Source: Oscillospiraceae bacterium (GTDB lineage Bacteria > Bacillota > Clostridia > Oscillospirales > Acutalibacteraceae). Taken from it: DNA of 34,036 nucleotides. Location of the stretch: contig JAISYX010000111.1 of assembly GCA_031269595.1 (NCBI GenBank), positions 1 through 34,036 on the forward strand, written 5' to 3'. Both the position numbers and the translations under genes were made by a program. Under the pieces are notes generated by a model. That model saw nothing but the letters and a program-made list of their open reading frames with translations, did no database searches and was not told the origin of the DNA. This document shows, in pieces, positions 1-6,404 of the stretch. How positions within the stretch are numbered: the stretch's first letter is position 1; each line of letters opens with the position of its first letter.

Positions 1-222
1 TCTGAAGGTAACAGCACGTCAACATCTGGCAACGTGACCAACAAATGGTTTGAATATAGTGCCAATTGGCCGAATTACTTCACGGATATGTCCACTTGGA
101 ACAGTGCATATCCAAATGGACAAAAAGCCAATGGACAATATACAATCAAAGCTGGCATCAATACGTCTTGGTTTGACCTTGGGTTCAAATCTCAGAGCAG
201 AACCCTTTCTCATGTCTATTGA
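1..222 (+). CDS. C-terminal end of an unidentified protein (partial)
   Basis: The frame is open from the first base of the window to a TGA at 220-222, so this is the last 73 codons of a gene that begins upstream. The visible tail is rich in Asn, Ser, Thr, Trp and Tyr, with few charged residues, which is typical of extracellular beta-rich domains. No family was recognised and no membrane segment is visible. A GTG at 34 could look like a start but has no ribosome site. A strong terminator follows at 263-296. It may be a surface protein of the host or cargo of the adjoining element; the sequence does not decide this. Confidence 0.55.
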   Translation, partial: SEGNSTSTSGNVTNKWFEYSANWPNYFTDMSTWNSAYPNGQKANGQYTIKAGINTSWFDLGFKSQSRTLSHVY

Positions 223-262
223 CTTTTGACTTTTGAACGGCAAAAGTATTTAGCTGAGCGCG

Positions 263-300
263 AAAGTATCGCGGGACTTGAATCCCGCGATACTTTTAAG
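263..300 (+). terminator. Rho-independent terminator after the first gene
   Basis: There is a perfect 14-bp stem (263-276 with 283-296) around a 6-base loop CTTGAA, followed by a moderately T-rich tail. It lies 40 bases after the stop at 222 and would end transcription of the partial gene. Its arms start with AAAG and end with CTTT, so it may also work on the minus strand. Confidence 0.75.
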
Positions 301-441
301 TTTTGCTGTTCCGTAATTTTTTGTATAATCGGTATTTGGATCCATTGAAAGTCATTACTGAAGGATAAATCAATGGGAGAGGATTCTATCGGTCCGAGCC
401 AGCAAACACACAGACAAATGATGCAAAAATGTAAAATCTTC

Positions 442-470
442 GATGTAGTCAAATCGACCACATCTTTTTT
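442..470 (+). terminator. Second terminator-like hairpin before the repressor promoter
   Basis: Stem 442-450 pairs with 456-464 (one A-C mismatch) around a 5-base loop, followed directly by six T residues. It isolates the repressor promoter at 486-514 from upstream transcription. The stretch 301-441 holds no convincing gene. Confidence 0.6.
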
Positions 471-485
471 GTTATGATTTACCTA

Positions 486-539
486 TTGCAATCTGAGAAC
501 AAATGTGCTATACTATAAATGTTCCGTGAAACAGGAACA
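486..539 (+). promoter_or_regulatory. Promoter and inverted-repeat operator of the repressor operon
   Basis: A -35 box TTGCAA (486-491) and a -10 box TATACT (509-514) are separated by exactly 17 bases, a good sigma-A type promoter. The expected transcription start near 520 coincides with a dyad, TGTTCCGTGAAACAGGAACA (520-539), whose 6-bp arms TGTTCC/GGAACA flank 8 bases. A closely related dyad lies upstream of the gene at 1637. The position suggests autorepression by the XRE protein encoded just downstream. This is inferred from position and repetition, not shown directly. Confidence 0.7.
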
Positions 540-563
540 ACCAGAAGAGGAAAGGTGTTGGAT

Positions 564-950
564 ATGGAAGAAATAACATTCGGGGCATTTGTCCGAGAAA
601 AACGAAAAGAAAAAGGCATTTCGCTTCGGCGGCTGACGGAGTTGTTGGAAATGTCACCAGTGCATCTCAGCAATTTGGAGAATGACCGCCGTCCCGCCCC
701 AAAAGAAGATATGTTGAGAAAGATGATAGAGGTATTGAGGTTAGACCACGAGGAACAGACCTTGTTGTTTGAGTTAGCGGCAAAATCAAAGGCGATACCC
801 TCCGTGCCACAGGATTTACCTGAATACATCGCCAAAAACGAATTGGCAAGGGTTGCCCTGCGAACGGCGAAGGAAACAGGCGCAACCGACAAGGAATGGC
901 AGGATTTTATCAATAAATTAAAAAAGCGTAAAGGACAGGGAGGCTATTAA
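564..950 (+). CDS. XRE-family repressor, ImmR-like
   Basis: This 128-aa protein has an N-terminal helix-turn-helix (about residues 6-60) with the usual XRE pattern of VREKRKEKGISLRRL followed by SPVHLSNLEN. The C-terminal half is alpha-helical and Lys-rich. The start was set at ATG 564 because AGAGGAAAGG precedes it at a normal distance; the upstream in-frame ATG at 519 falls on the predicted transcription start and inside the operator. The stop overlaps the next start (TAATG), giving tight coupling to an ImmA/IrrE-like peptidase. In known ICEs and phages this pair is a switch in which the peptidase inactivates the repressor. By position it probably binds the dyads at 520-539 and 1586-1605. 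Confidence 0.85.
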   Translation: MEEITFGAFVREKRKEKGISLRRLTELLEMSPVHLSNLENDRRPAPKEDMLRKMIEVLRLDHEEQTLLFELAAKSKAIPSVPQDLPEYIAKNELARVALRTAKETGATDKEWQDFINKLKKRKGQGGY

Positions 951-1555
951 TGGCTATGATTTATCGGTGTTCCAAAGCGGCTTTGGAAGCAAAAGCAAGG
1001 CAGATTCTAATGGCGTATAACCCAGATTTGCTTGACGCGCCGCAGCCTATCCCCATCATGGAAATTATGGAGGATGTGTATGGACTGAACTTTGAGTACC
1101 AGTATATCCGCAATGACGGGCGAGTGCTGGGGCTTACGGTGTTTAACAGCGCACTCGTTCCCATTTACGATGAAGAATACAAACAGTATGAGTTAATCGA
1201 AGTGAAAGGCAATACAGTTATTCTTGATGCGCATCTTTTTGACAAGAAGATGGACGGGCGTTCACGCTACACTTGCGCCCATGAGTTAGGGCATTATGTC
1301 CGACACAGAGAATTTTATCTTGCAGAGGATTTGGAAGCGGCGAAGTCTGGCGATGTGGAATTGACCTCTGAGGAAGATTCCAGCGCAGAATGGCAGGCAG
1401 ATTATTTTGGCTGTTGCTTGCTGATGCCCAAAGGTGTTGTAAAGAAAGCATATTACCGCGCAATGGGTGATAAAGTCGCCGCTCTTGCCAACTTGTTCCG
1501 CGTGTCACAGCAGTCTATGCGGATTCGTCTGCAAGAACTTGGCTTAACGTCCTAA
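950..1555 (+). CDS. ImmA/IrrE-family zinc metallopeptidase
   Basis: This 201-aa protein carries the zinc-peptidase motif HELGH at residues 111-115, followed by an EWQADYF segment near residues 147-153 that supplies the usual third ligand. Length and layout match the IrrE N-terminal-like (DUF955/ImmA) family. Its start overlaps the stop of the XRE gene by one base. The family cleaves or inactivates a partner XRE repressor, usually after DNA damage, releasing excision genes. The substrate here is inferred from the coupling. No signal peptide is visible, so it should act in the cytoplasm. A terminator begins at its stop codon. Confidence 0.88.
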   Translation: MAMIYRCSKAALEAKARQILMAYNPDLLDAPQPIPIMEIMEDVYGLNFEYQYIRNDGRVLGLTVFNSALVPIYDEEYKQYELIEVKGNTVILDAHLFDKKMDGRSRYTCAHELGHYVRHREFYLAEDLEAAKSGDVELTSEEDSSAEWQADYFGCCLLMPKGVVKKAYYRAMGDKVAALANLFRVSQQSMRIRLQELGLTS

Positions 1556-1577
1556 AAGCCTAATCACGGCTTTTTTT
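1554..1577 (+). terminator. Terminator of the repressor/peptidase operon
   Basis: AAAAGCC (1554-1560) pairs with GGCTTTT (1568-1574) around a 7-base loop and runs on in T residues. The stem overlaps the TAA stop codon of the peptidase gene. Confidence 0.7.
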
Positions 1578-1585
1578 ACCCAAAA

Positions 1586-1610
1586 TGTTCCGTTTTAGCG
1601 GAACTATAAT
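1586..1610 (+). promoter_or_regulatory. Second operator, abutting a TATAAT box
   Basis: TGTTCCGTTTTAGCGGAACT (1586-1605) has arms TGTTCCG and CGGAACt and shares TGTTCCGT with the operator at 520-539. Its last base starts a perfect TATAAT (1605-1610), so a bound repressor would cover the -35/-10 region of the promoter for the gene at 1637. No good -35 box is seen, which might mean that an activator is needed or that the promoter is weak. Confidence 0.6.
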
Positions 1611-1636
1611 ACAAGATATAGAAACGAGGTTAGATT

Positions 1637-1846
1637 ATGCCCAAGACAGCATTGCAAACAACGCGATTGATAAGTGTGAAATGCCCCCATTGCTCAAAGG
1701 GCGTAATCACACGAGTACCGCCGTGTACAGACTTGCGAAAGATAAACATTTACACAAATGAAGCCGAAATCGCCAACGCATACGGCGTTCAAGTCCACAA
1801 ATGCCCTAAATGCGGTAGAGCCGCAGGCGTGAAAATCGCCATGTAG
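1637..1846 (+). CDS. Small zinc-ribbon protein
   Basis: This 69-aa protein has two Cys pairs, CPHC near residue 16 and CPKC near residue 56, forming a likely zinc ribbon. It is too short to hold any other domain. A GAGG ribosome site lies about 9 bases before the ATG. It is the first gene behind the second operator, so it is likely to be induced when the repressor is lost. Its function is unknown; small zinc ribbons in mobile elements are often DNA- or protein-binding adaptors. Confidence 0.7.
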   Translation: MPKTALQTTRLISVKCPHCSKGVITRVPPCTDLRKINIYTNEAEIANAYGVQVHKCPKCGRAAGVKIAM

Positions 1847-1956
1847 AATCCACAATAAAATATTTTTAACATTACTCGTCAAGCGCACCATCCACCCGGC
1901 TTGTGAAATCGGGATTAACCCTCTCCATCAGAGGTAGAGGGGTTTTGCGGTCGGAG

Positions 1957-1999
1957 CCTTACAGTAAGCTTTTTCAGCTTGCTATAAGGTTCTTTTTTT
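1957..1999 (+). terminator. Terminator upstream of the sigma-like gene
   Basis: CCTTA...TAAGCT (from 1957) pairs with AGCTT...TAAGG (to 1989), and a T-rich tail runs to 1999. An additional weaker hairpin (AACCCTCT with AGAGGGGTT) lies just before it, around 1917-1944. Together they separate the zinc-ribbon gene from the genes that follow. Confidence 0.65.
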
Positions 2000-2033
2000 G
2001 ACCCTTTCGCTGAAAAAGCGGAAGGGTCTTTTT
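2000..2033 (+). terminator. Second, back-to-back terminator
   Basis: GACCCTTTCGCT (2000-2011) pairs with AGCGGAAGGGTC (2017-2028; one mismatch) and is followed by TTTTT. It directly abuts the preceding terminator. The tandem suggests either strong insulation or a control point for antitermination. Confidence 0.7.
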
Positions 2034-2060
2034 ATGTTCAACAACTATTTGCCGCGCGGT

Positions 2061-2112
2061 CCTCCGAGATTGGTTTTTGGATTCCACATTCAAAGATTCA
2101 AATTTTCGGAGG
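2061..2112 (+). promoter_or_regulatory. Leader that can mask the ribosome site of the sigma-like gene
   Basis: CCTCCGA (2061-2067) is perfectly complementary to TCGGAGG (2106-2112), which contains the GGAGG ribosome site of the gene at 2118. The 38 bases between could form a loop or further pairs. The pairing would hide the site and lower translation. This is a sequence observation with an inferred role. Confidence 0.45.
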
Positions 2113-2117
2113 TAACT

Positions 2118-2672
2118 ATGAAAACTACTTATTTGGTCTGGAAAGACCCAGCCTGCGGCGGGAAGAATCCCGACTGGCAGGAAATCAGCGGGCAAGAGTT
2201 TCTTGCCCTTGTACGCGCTGTGGATAGCCCCAAGCGACACTTTATCAAGCTGGACAGCAGCGAACTCGACGGCGCGGACGGCGCGGTTGTCATGGAAGCA
2301 AGCGAAACCGTCTATGCCGAGTGGAAGCGGGAGAAAAATCATCGCGCTTATCTTCGTAGCGTTGCTAAGGACACATCTGTTGTTTCTTACCATGCGCTGG
2401 AGGGCGAGGACGGCACTTTCGGCGAGGAATTGCTGGTTGATACATCTCTCGACATAGAGCAGGACTTCATCCGTTCGCAGGAGCCTGAACTGCTGCGTAC
2501 TGCCTTGTCACGGCTAAGTGAGGACGAGCGGCAGATGATTGAGTACCTGTATCTTTCCGCGAATCCAGGGACTGTCCGTGGTTATGAGGAAATGACAGGC
2601 ATTCCGAAATCCACCGTAAATCGCAGACAACAGGCGGTTTTGGCGAAGTTGAAAAACTTTTTTGACGGCTGA
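2118..2672 (+). CDS. Sigma-70 region 4-like protein of mobile elements
   Basis: This 184-aa protein ends with a segment typical of sigma region 4: a helix with LSRLSEDERQMIEYLY, then a helix-turn-helix (YEEMTGIPKSTVNRRQQAVLAKLKNFF). The N-terminal half is not recognisable as sigma region 2, so it may be a sigma-like regulator rather than a full sigma factor. ATG 2118 was chosen because TCGGAGG stands 5 bases before it; the frame extends upstream to 1998 but passes through a terminator. Proteins of this kind are common beside serine-recombinase modules in Clostridia. It may activate genes in this element. Confidence 0.75.
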   Translation: MKTTYLVWKDPACGGKNPDWQEISGQEFLALVRAVDSPKRHFIKLDSSELDGADGAVVMEASETVYAEWKREKNHRAYLRSVAKDTSVVSYHALEGEDGTFGEELLVDTSLDIEQDFIRSQEPELLRTALSRLSEDERQMIEYLYLSANPGTVRGYEEMTGIPKSTVNRRQQAVLAKLKNFFDG

Positions 2673-2673
2673 G

Positions 2674-3160
2674 TGGGACAAAGGGTGTTTCGATTCAGCA
2701 ATAGAGTAGTGAGAGGGTTGGAAGCCTCTCGAAGGCAGCAGTTCGCTTTTGAACCGCTGACCCTCCCACAATTGAATAAATCAGTCGTCAAACACATTCT
2801 TCTATCCCAAGAGCCAGCCGGAGAGGGTCAAATCCCCTCGACCGACAAACGCGGAGCGGTAATCTGCGGAGGCGACGACGGGGACGAAGGTGATACTCCG
2901 GCACAGCCACAGTCCGAGCGTTGAAGCGAGTTTTCCACTCGTGAGCCGTCGCAGGCAATGGGTGTCGATGCGGCACAAGAATGCCCTTGGGTGGAACTCC
3001 CGTGGCGCGGTTTAACCAACCGCCGTTTGACGATTCCCTACTAAGCGCGAGGGGTGTTGAGGACAAATATCGCGCTTTTCAGATAGACCGAAGCGGTCGG
3101 GAAAAGAAAAATGAGGTTTCTAAAGAGCCTCCCACTTTCCCAAAACCCGACCGCCAGGTC
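2674..3160 (+). ncRNA. Candidate large structured RNA between sigma-like gene and mazF
   Basis: About 515 bases separate the stop at 2672 from the mazF start, with no open frame that has a ribosome site. Many segments can pair. TGGGA/GTGTTT (2674-2691) can close against AAACAC/TCCCA (about 2789-2808) around an inner hairpin. GAGGG-TCAAATC-CCCTC forms a 5-bp stem near 2822-2838. GCGGTT (3007-3012) pairs with AACCGC (3018-3023). AAGCGCGA (3043-3050) pairs with TCGCGCTT (3070-3077). GCGGTCGGG (3093-3101) pairs with CCCGACCGC (3146-3154), extended by GACC/GGTC outside. It could be a stand-alone RNA or a long mazF leader. I recognised no Rfam family. Ends are approximate. Confidence 0.45.
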
Positions 3161-3187
3161 TACATACAAACCACAGGAGGTTCAGGT

Positions 3188-3547
3188 ATGGAATTAGAAG
3201 TAAGACGCGGCGAGATGTATTTCGCCGATTTATCCCCCAACGCAGTGGGTTGTGAGCAGAGCGGCTTTCGTCCCGTACTCATTTTGCAAAATGACCGCGG
3301 CAACCGTCACAGCCCGACCACCGTCATCGCCGCCATCACAAGCAAACCCAAAAAGCGGCTACCTACCCACTATATGCTCCCAGCTTTGCGCGGTTTGAGC
3401 ATCCCGTCTGTGGTACTCTGTGAGCAAATCCGCACCATCGACAAATGCCGTCTGCAAACCTATATCGGGACATTGGATGAAATCACAATGACAAAAATTG
3501 CTCGCTGTTTATCAGTTAGCGTGGGGATTGAACATGAAAAAAGCTAA
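3188..3547 (+). CDS. MazF/PemK-family protein
   Basis: This 119-aa protein starts with the family signature RRGEMYFADLSP, followed by GFRPVLILQNDRGNRHSPT and IAAITS. Arg28 and Thr51 align with the two catalytic residues of MazF endoribonucleases, so it may be an active mRNA interferase. No antitoxin-like gene precedes it; upstream lies the structured region instead. GGAGG stands just before ATG 3188; the same frame is open back to 2981 but crosses the predicted RNA stems. The gene overlaps the next one in another frame (3534-3547). In this setting it could be an addiction factor or a regulator of the element. Confidence 0.85.
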   Translation: MELEVRRGEMYFADLSPNAVGCEQSGFRPVLILQNDRGNRHSPTTVIAAITSKPKKRLPTHYMLPALRGLSIPSVVLCEQIRTIDKCRLQTYIGTLDEITMTKIARCLSVSVGIEHEKS

Positions 3548-3728
3548 AAAGAAGTACAGCGACATTATGTTGCTTACCCTGTGTGCCCGCTGTGCCGCAC
3601 AGTTTTACAATTCGCCAGAGCATATCATTCGGCGATCAAACACGAACCAGAAAATCAAGGAAACATGCACCTTTTGTGGGTGCAAACAAGGTTGGGACTA
3701 CAACATCCAAAGGAGGACGAAGCGATGA
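3534..3728 (+). CDS. Small zinc-finger protein
   Basis: This 64-aa basic protein has CARC (about residues 17-20) and CTFCGC (about residues 45-50), a likely zinc-binding knuckle pair. It starts inside the end of the MazF gene, preceded by GTGGGG, and its TGA overlaps the next start as ATGA. The layout points to translational coupling along the 3188-4421 gene row. It resembles the zinc ribbon at 1637 only in general design. Function unknown. Confidence 0.65.
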   Translation: MKKAKKKYSDIMLLTLCARCAAQFYNSPEHIIRRSNTNQKIKETCTFCGCKQGWDYNIQRRTKR

Positions 3729-4027
3729 GCATAACAGAAGAAAATCGCCGTGAGAGCTATCAAGCAATATTGCCAACGCTCACAGAGCGACAAAAAAACG
3801 TGTTACAGATTTTACAAGAGTGTGGTGATTTGACCGCACAGGAAACTGCCGACGAACTTCACAGGCGCGGCATTACCCCCACAGATGAGCGCAACTTCGC
3901 CGCCCCGCGCCTGACTGAGCTTGCCGATACGGGGCTGGTAGCTGCAGTCGGTAAGAAAATCTGCAATAAGACTGGGCGCAAAGTCACGGTTTGGACGGCA
4001 GCAAAGGAGGAAAATCACGATGAATGA
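3725..4027 (+). CDS. Small winged-helix-like DNA-binding protein
   Basis: This 100-aa protein has the helical pattern of a winged helix: LTERQKNVLQILQECGDLTAQETADELHRRG, then a recognition-like helix (RNFAAPRLTELADTGLVAAVG) and a basic beta-wing (KTGRKVTVWTA). This is the organisation of MarR/ArsR-like regulators. It begins in ATGA overlap with the zinc-finger gene and its end overlaps the following resolvase-like gene by 8 bases. It may regulate the recombinase genes or act as an excision accessory protein. Confidence 0.65.
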   Translation: MSITEENRRESYQAILPTLTERQKNVLQILQECGDLTAQETADELHRRGITPTDERNFAAPRLTELADTGLVAAVGKKICNKTGRKVTVWTAAKEENHDE

Positions 4028-4421
4028 GGATAAAACGCCAAAAGCAACTGCCCTCTACATCCGTGTTGCCAGTCCAACACAGCTTGAAGAATCCGAGCAA
4101 AAAGAGCGGCTGATGCAATACGCCAAGCAGCAAGGGATTCCCGATGTTGAGGTATATGAGGATTATGGTTACAGCGGATTGAACATGAATCGCCCCGCTT
4201 TTCGGAAACTACGAGAGGATATTGAAAGCGGAAAAATTGGCAAGGTGATTACCGCCGACATAGGGCGAATCAGCCGTGACTGGATGCAGGCGCATGGATT
4301 TATGAATATCTTAAAAATGAATGGCGCAGGAATTGACACGCTGAATAAATCGCACGAAAAAGCGGCGGGAGACATCCCCGCCGCTTTTTTAGGCCGAAAT
4401 CATGAGGAACCAGAGCGATAA
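4020..4421 (+). CDS. Serine-resolvase catalytic domain only, lacking the usual Ser
   Basis: This 133-aa protein resembles the N-terminal resolvase domain of serine recombinases: YIRVAS at residues 13-18, VYEDYGYSGLNMNRPAF, and ITADIGRISRD. The large recombinase and DNA-binding domains are absent. The nucleophile position of the motif Y-x-R-hydrophobic-Ser is Ala17, with Ser18 next to it; both full-size recombinases downstream have Ser there. It may therefore be inactive and act as an accessory subunit. The last 20 codons run through a terminator (4357-4390), so the C-terminus is probably eroded. GGAGG stands before ATG 4020, which lies inside the preceding gene. Confidence 0.7.
   Translation: MNEDKTPKATALYIRVASPTQLEESEQKERLMQYAKQQGIPDVEVYEDYGYSGLNMNRPAFRKLREDIESGKIGKVITADIGRISRDWMQAHGFMNILKMNGAGIDTLNKSHEKAAGDIPAAFLGRNHEEPER
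4357..4390 (+). terminator. Strong terminator inside the resolvase-like gene
   Basis: A perfect 13-bp stem (4357-4369 with 4377-4389) closes a 7-base loop and ends in a run of six T residues. It lies within the reading frame of the gene ending at 4421, which is unusual for an intact gene. Confidence 0.8.
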
Positions 4422-4452
4422 TTCAATTTTTGAGAATAGCGGAGGATTGATT

Positions 4453-4635
4453 ATGGAACAAACGAGAAGCAATGACCCCACGACCACCTATAAAGAGGTC
4501 AAAATCGGGAGAACCACATACCGCGTGACCAGCGTGTTCTTGGGTGAGAAGGATTTGGGCAAGACCCTTGAACAGCTTGCCATTCGCAAGGCAATGGCAG
4601 ACATCCAGACTGGTACGCTTTGTCCTGCTGTGTAG
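4453..4635 (+). CDS. tnpW: Transposon-encoded protein TnpW
   Basis: This 60-aa protein matches the TnpW family in length and in its core, which pairs RTTYRVTSVFLGEK with a helix (TLEQLAIRKAMAD). TnpW proteins accompany TnpX-type recombinases in Tn4451-like elements; their role is not established. GGAGG precedes ATG 4453; the longer in-frame start at 4402 has no ribosome site. It sits between the resolvase-like gene and the recombinase promoter, matching the order seen in such elements. The identification is by recalled sequence pattern. Confidence 0.75.
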   Translation: MEQTRSNDPTTTYKEVKIGRTTYRVTSVFLGEKDLGKTLEQLAIRKAMADIQTGTLCPAV

Positions 4636-4664
4636 TCAAGTGTGCAAATCAAAATTTCGCACCT

Positions 4665-4720
4665 TTGCGGTCGGGGTTGTAAATCCATACAATTATTACA
4701 GGCGGTGCGATACACCGCCT
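4665..4720 (+). promoter_or_regulatory. Likely recombinase promoter with a dyad at the start site
   Basis: TTGCGG (4665-4670) and TACAAT (4688-4693) are 17 bases apart. A perfect dyad, AGGCGGTG-cgata-CACCGCCT (4700-4720), begins at the expected transcription start. It lacks a T tail, so an operator or an attenuating hairpin is more likely than a terminator. The recombinase gene follows at 4755. Confidence 0.45.
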
Positions 4721-4754
4721 ACATATAAATTGAATCCACAAGGAGGACAAGCGA

Positions 4755-6404
4755 ATGGGACTTGAACAAAATCGAAATGCTGGCATTTATTGCCGACTTT
4801 CAAACGATGACGAGCGGTTCGGCGAATCGGTCAGTATCGAAAATCAAAAACAACTTCTGCAAAAATATGTTGCGGAGCAAGGCTGGAACGAGGTTGAGGT
4901 CTATTGTGACGATGGTTATTCTGGCGTAAACTTCGACCGCCCAGCCGTTAAGCGGATGCTTGAGGATGCAAAGGCGGGGCGCATTGATATTATCGTGGTC
5001 AAGGATTTATCGCGGTTCGGGCGCAATTATATTGAGGTCGGACAGTACACCGATTACCTGTTCCCGCAAATCGGATGCCGCTTCATTGCGCTGGGTAATG
5101 GCGTAGACACCAGTTTACAGACCGCCAACAACGATATGATGGGCTTTTTGAACCTATTCAACGAATTTCACAGCCGCGACACCAGCAAAAAAGTCCGCGC
5201 TGTGAAAAAGGCATATGCCGAGCAGGGCAAATATCTGGCGGCAATCGCGCCGCTGGGCTACAAGAAGAACCCGCAGGACAAAAACCGCCTTGTTGTTGAC
5301 GAAGAAACCGCCCCTATCGTCCGCAGGATATTCACCCTGCGTAGCACGGGCATGGGCTACCACCAAATCGCCCTCGCGCTCAACGCTGAGGGAGTGCCGA
5401 TACCGCTGGATATTCACTACGCCAGACTGGGCAAGCCAAACCCCAACCGCTGTAACCACGCTTGGAGCGGCAGTTGTGTAAGGCAAATCATCCGCAACGA
5501 GGTCTATATCGGCAACATGGTGAACGGCAAATCGCAAACCCTGTCCTACAAAAACAAGAAACTGCAACACAAGCCAAAAGAAGAATGGATACGGATTGAG
5601 GGAACGCATGAGGCAATAATCACCCGCGAGATATGGGATTTGTGTGTTGCGCTTGATAAGGAACGCTATATCAAGCACGAGTGCGAGGAATATCAGCCGA
5701 GCGTTCTGACTGGGCTTGTGTGCTGTATGGACTGCGGGGCGAAAATGCACATTCGCCGCAACAAACAGAAAAAAAACGGCAAAACCCGCCTCTACACCTA
5801 TATCGACTGCGGGAGCTACCGCAAATCAGGCATCACCTCCTGCACCCCACACAGCATCCGCGAGGAAGCTCTGCTTGCGCTGGTGCTTGCGGATATTCGT
5901 GAAAAGGCGGTTGCGGTGTCCTTAAACGAAAGCGAGATAGCGCGGCAAATTATCAAGCTGAAAACCTGCGAGAGCGACAGCCGTATGGCGGTCTTTGAAA
6001 AGGAATTGCACACCGCTCTGACTCGCTTGCCCGAAGTGGAACGGCTGATGATGAACCTCTACGAGGACAGAATCAAAGGCACAGTCCCCGAAACGGTATT
6101 TGCCACGCTGATGAAGAAATACGAGAACCAGCAGACAGAGCTTACTGTACAAATCCCCGTTTTGGAAGATAAAATCCGCAAAGGACGGCAGGGCAAGGAT
6201 GACACCGCGCTGTGGATTGCACATATCAAAAAATACACGTCGATTGAAGCGGTGGACGAGGCTATTCTGATTGAGCTTATCGAACACATTGAGGTTGGCG
6301 AACCACAAAAGATTGACGGCGCGGCGTTTTGCGATATTAAGGTGATTTACCGCTATGTCGGCGATGTGGATGAAGCGGTAAAAGCGTACAAGGAGGCGGC
6401 GTGA
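4755..6404 (+). CDS. Large serine recombinase (first of two), TnpX-like
   Basis: This 549-aa protein has the resolvase domain at about residues 8-150, with the nucleophile Ser16 in YCRLS and the DLSRFGRN motif. The recombinase domain follows (to about 310), then a zinc ribbon with CCMDCG and later Cys residues (about 320-370), then a long helical and coiled-coil tail. The family cuts and rejoins DNA at short att sites to excise or integrate elements. A perfect AAGGAGG ribosome site precedes ATG 4755. Its stop overlaps the second recombinase gene as TGATG, so the two are probably made together. All expected domains are present. Confidence 0.93.
   Translation: MGLEQNRNAGIYCRLSNDDERFGESVSIENQKQLLQKYVAEQGWNEVEVYCDDGYSGVNFDRPAVKRMLEDAKAGRIDIIVVKDLSRFGRNYIEVGQYTDYLFPQIGCRFIALGNGVDTSLQTANNDMMGFLNLFNEFHSRDTSKKVRAVKKAYAEQGKYLAAIAPLGYKKNPQDKNRLVVDEETAPIVRRIFTLRSTGMGYHQIALALNAEGVPIPLDIHYARLGKPNPNRCNHAWSGSCVRQIIRNEVYIGNMVNGKSQTLSYKNKKLQHKPKEEWIRIEGTHEAIITREIWDLCVALDKERYIKHECEEYQPSVLTGLVCCMDCGAKMHIRRNKQKKNGKTRLYTYIDCGSYRKSGITSCTPHSIREEALLALVLADIREKAVAVSLNESEIARQIIKLKTCESDSRMAVFEKELHTALTRLPEVERLMMNLYEDRIKGTVPETVFATLMKKYENQQTELTVQIPVLEDKIRKGRQGKDDTALWIAHIKKYTSIEAVDEAILIELIEHIEVGEPQKIDGAAFCDIKVIYRYVGDVDEAVKAYKEAA

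Noticed and set aside
2815-2850. T-arm-like stem and loop (GAGGG-TCAAATC-CCCTC) suggesting a tRNA
   Set aside because: The loop lacks the usual TTC order, and no D-arm, anticodon arm or acceptor stem is found at proper distances.
2673-3187. Open frames 2673-2924 and the upstream extension of the MazF frame from 2981
   Set aside because: Neither has a ribosome site; both run through strong predicted stems, and the MazF family signature begins right after ATG 3188.
5154-5750. 198-codon open frame on the minus strand
   Set aside because: It lies wholly inside the first recombinase gene, which has clear motifs and a perfect ribosome site.
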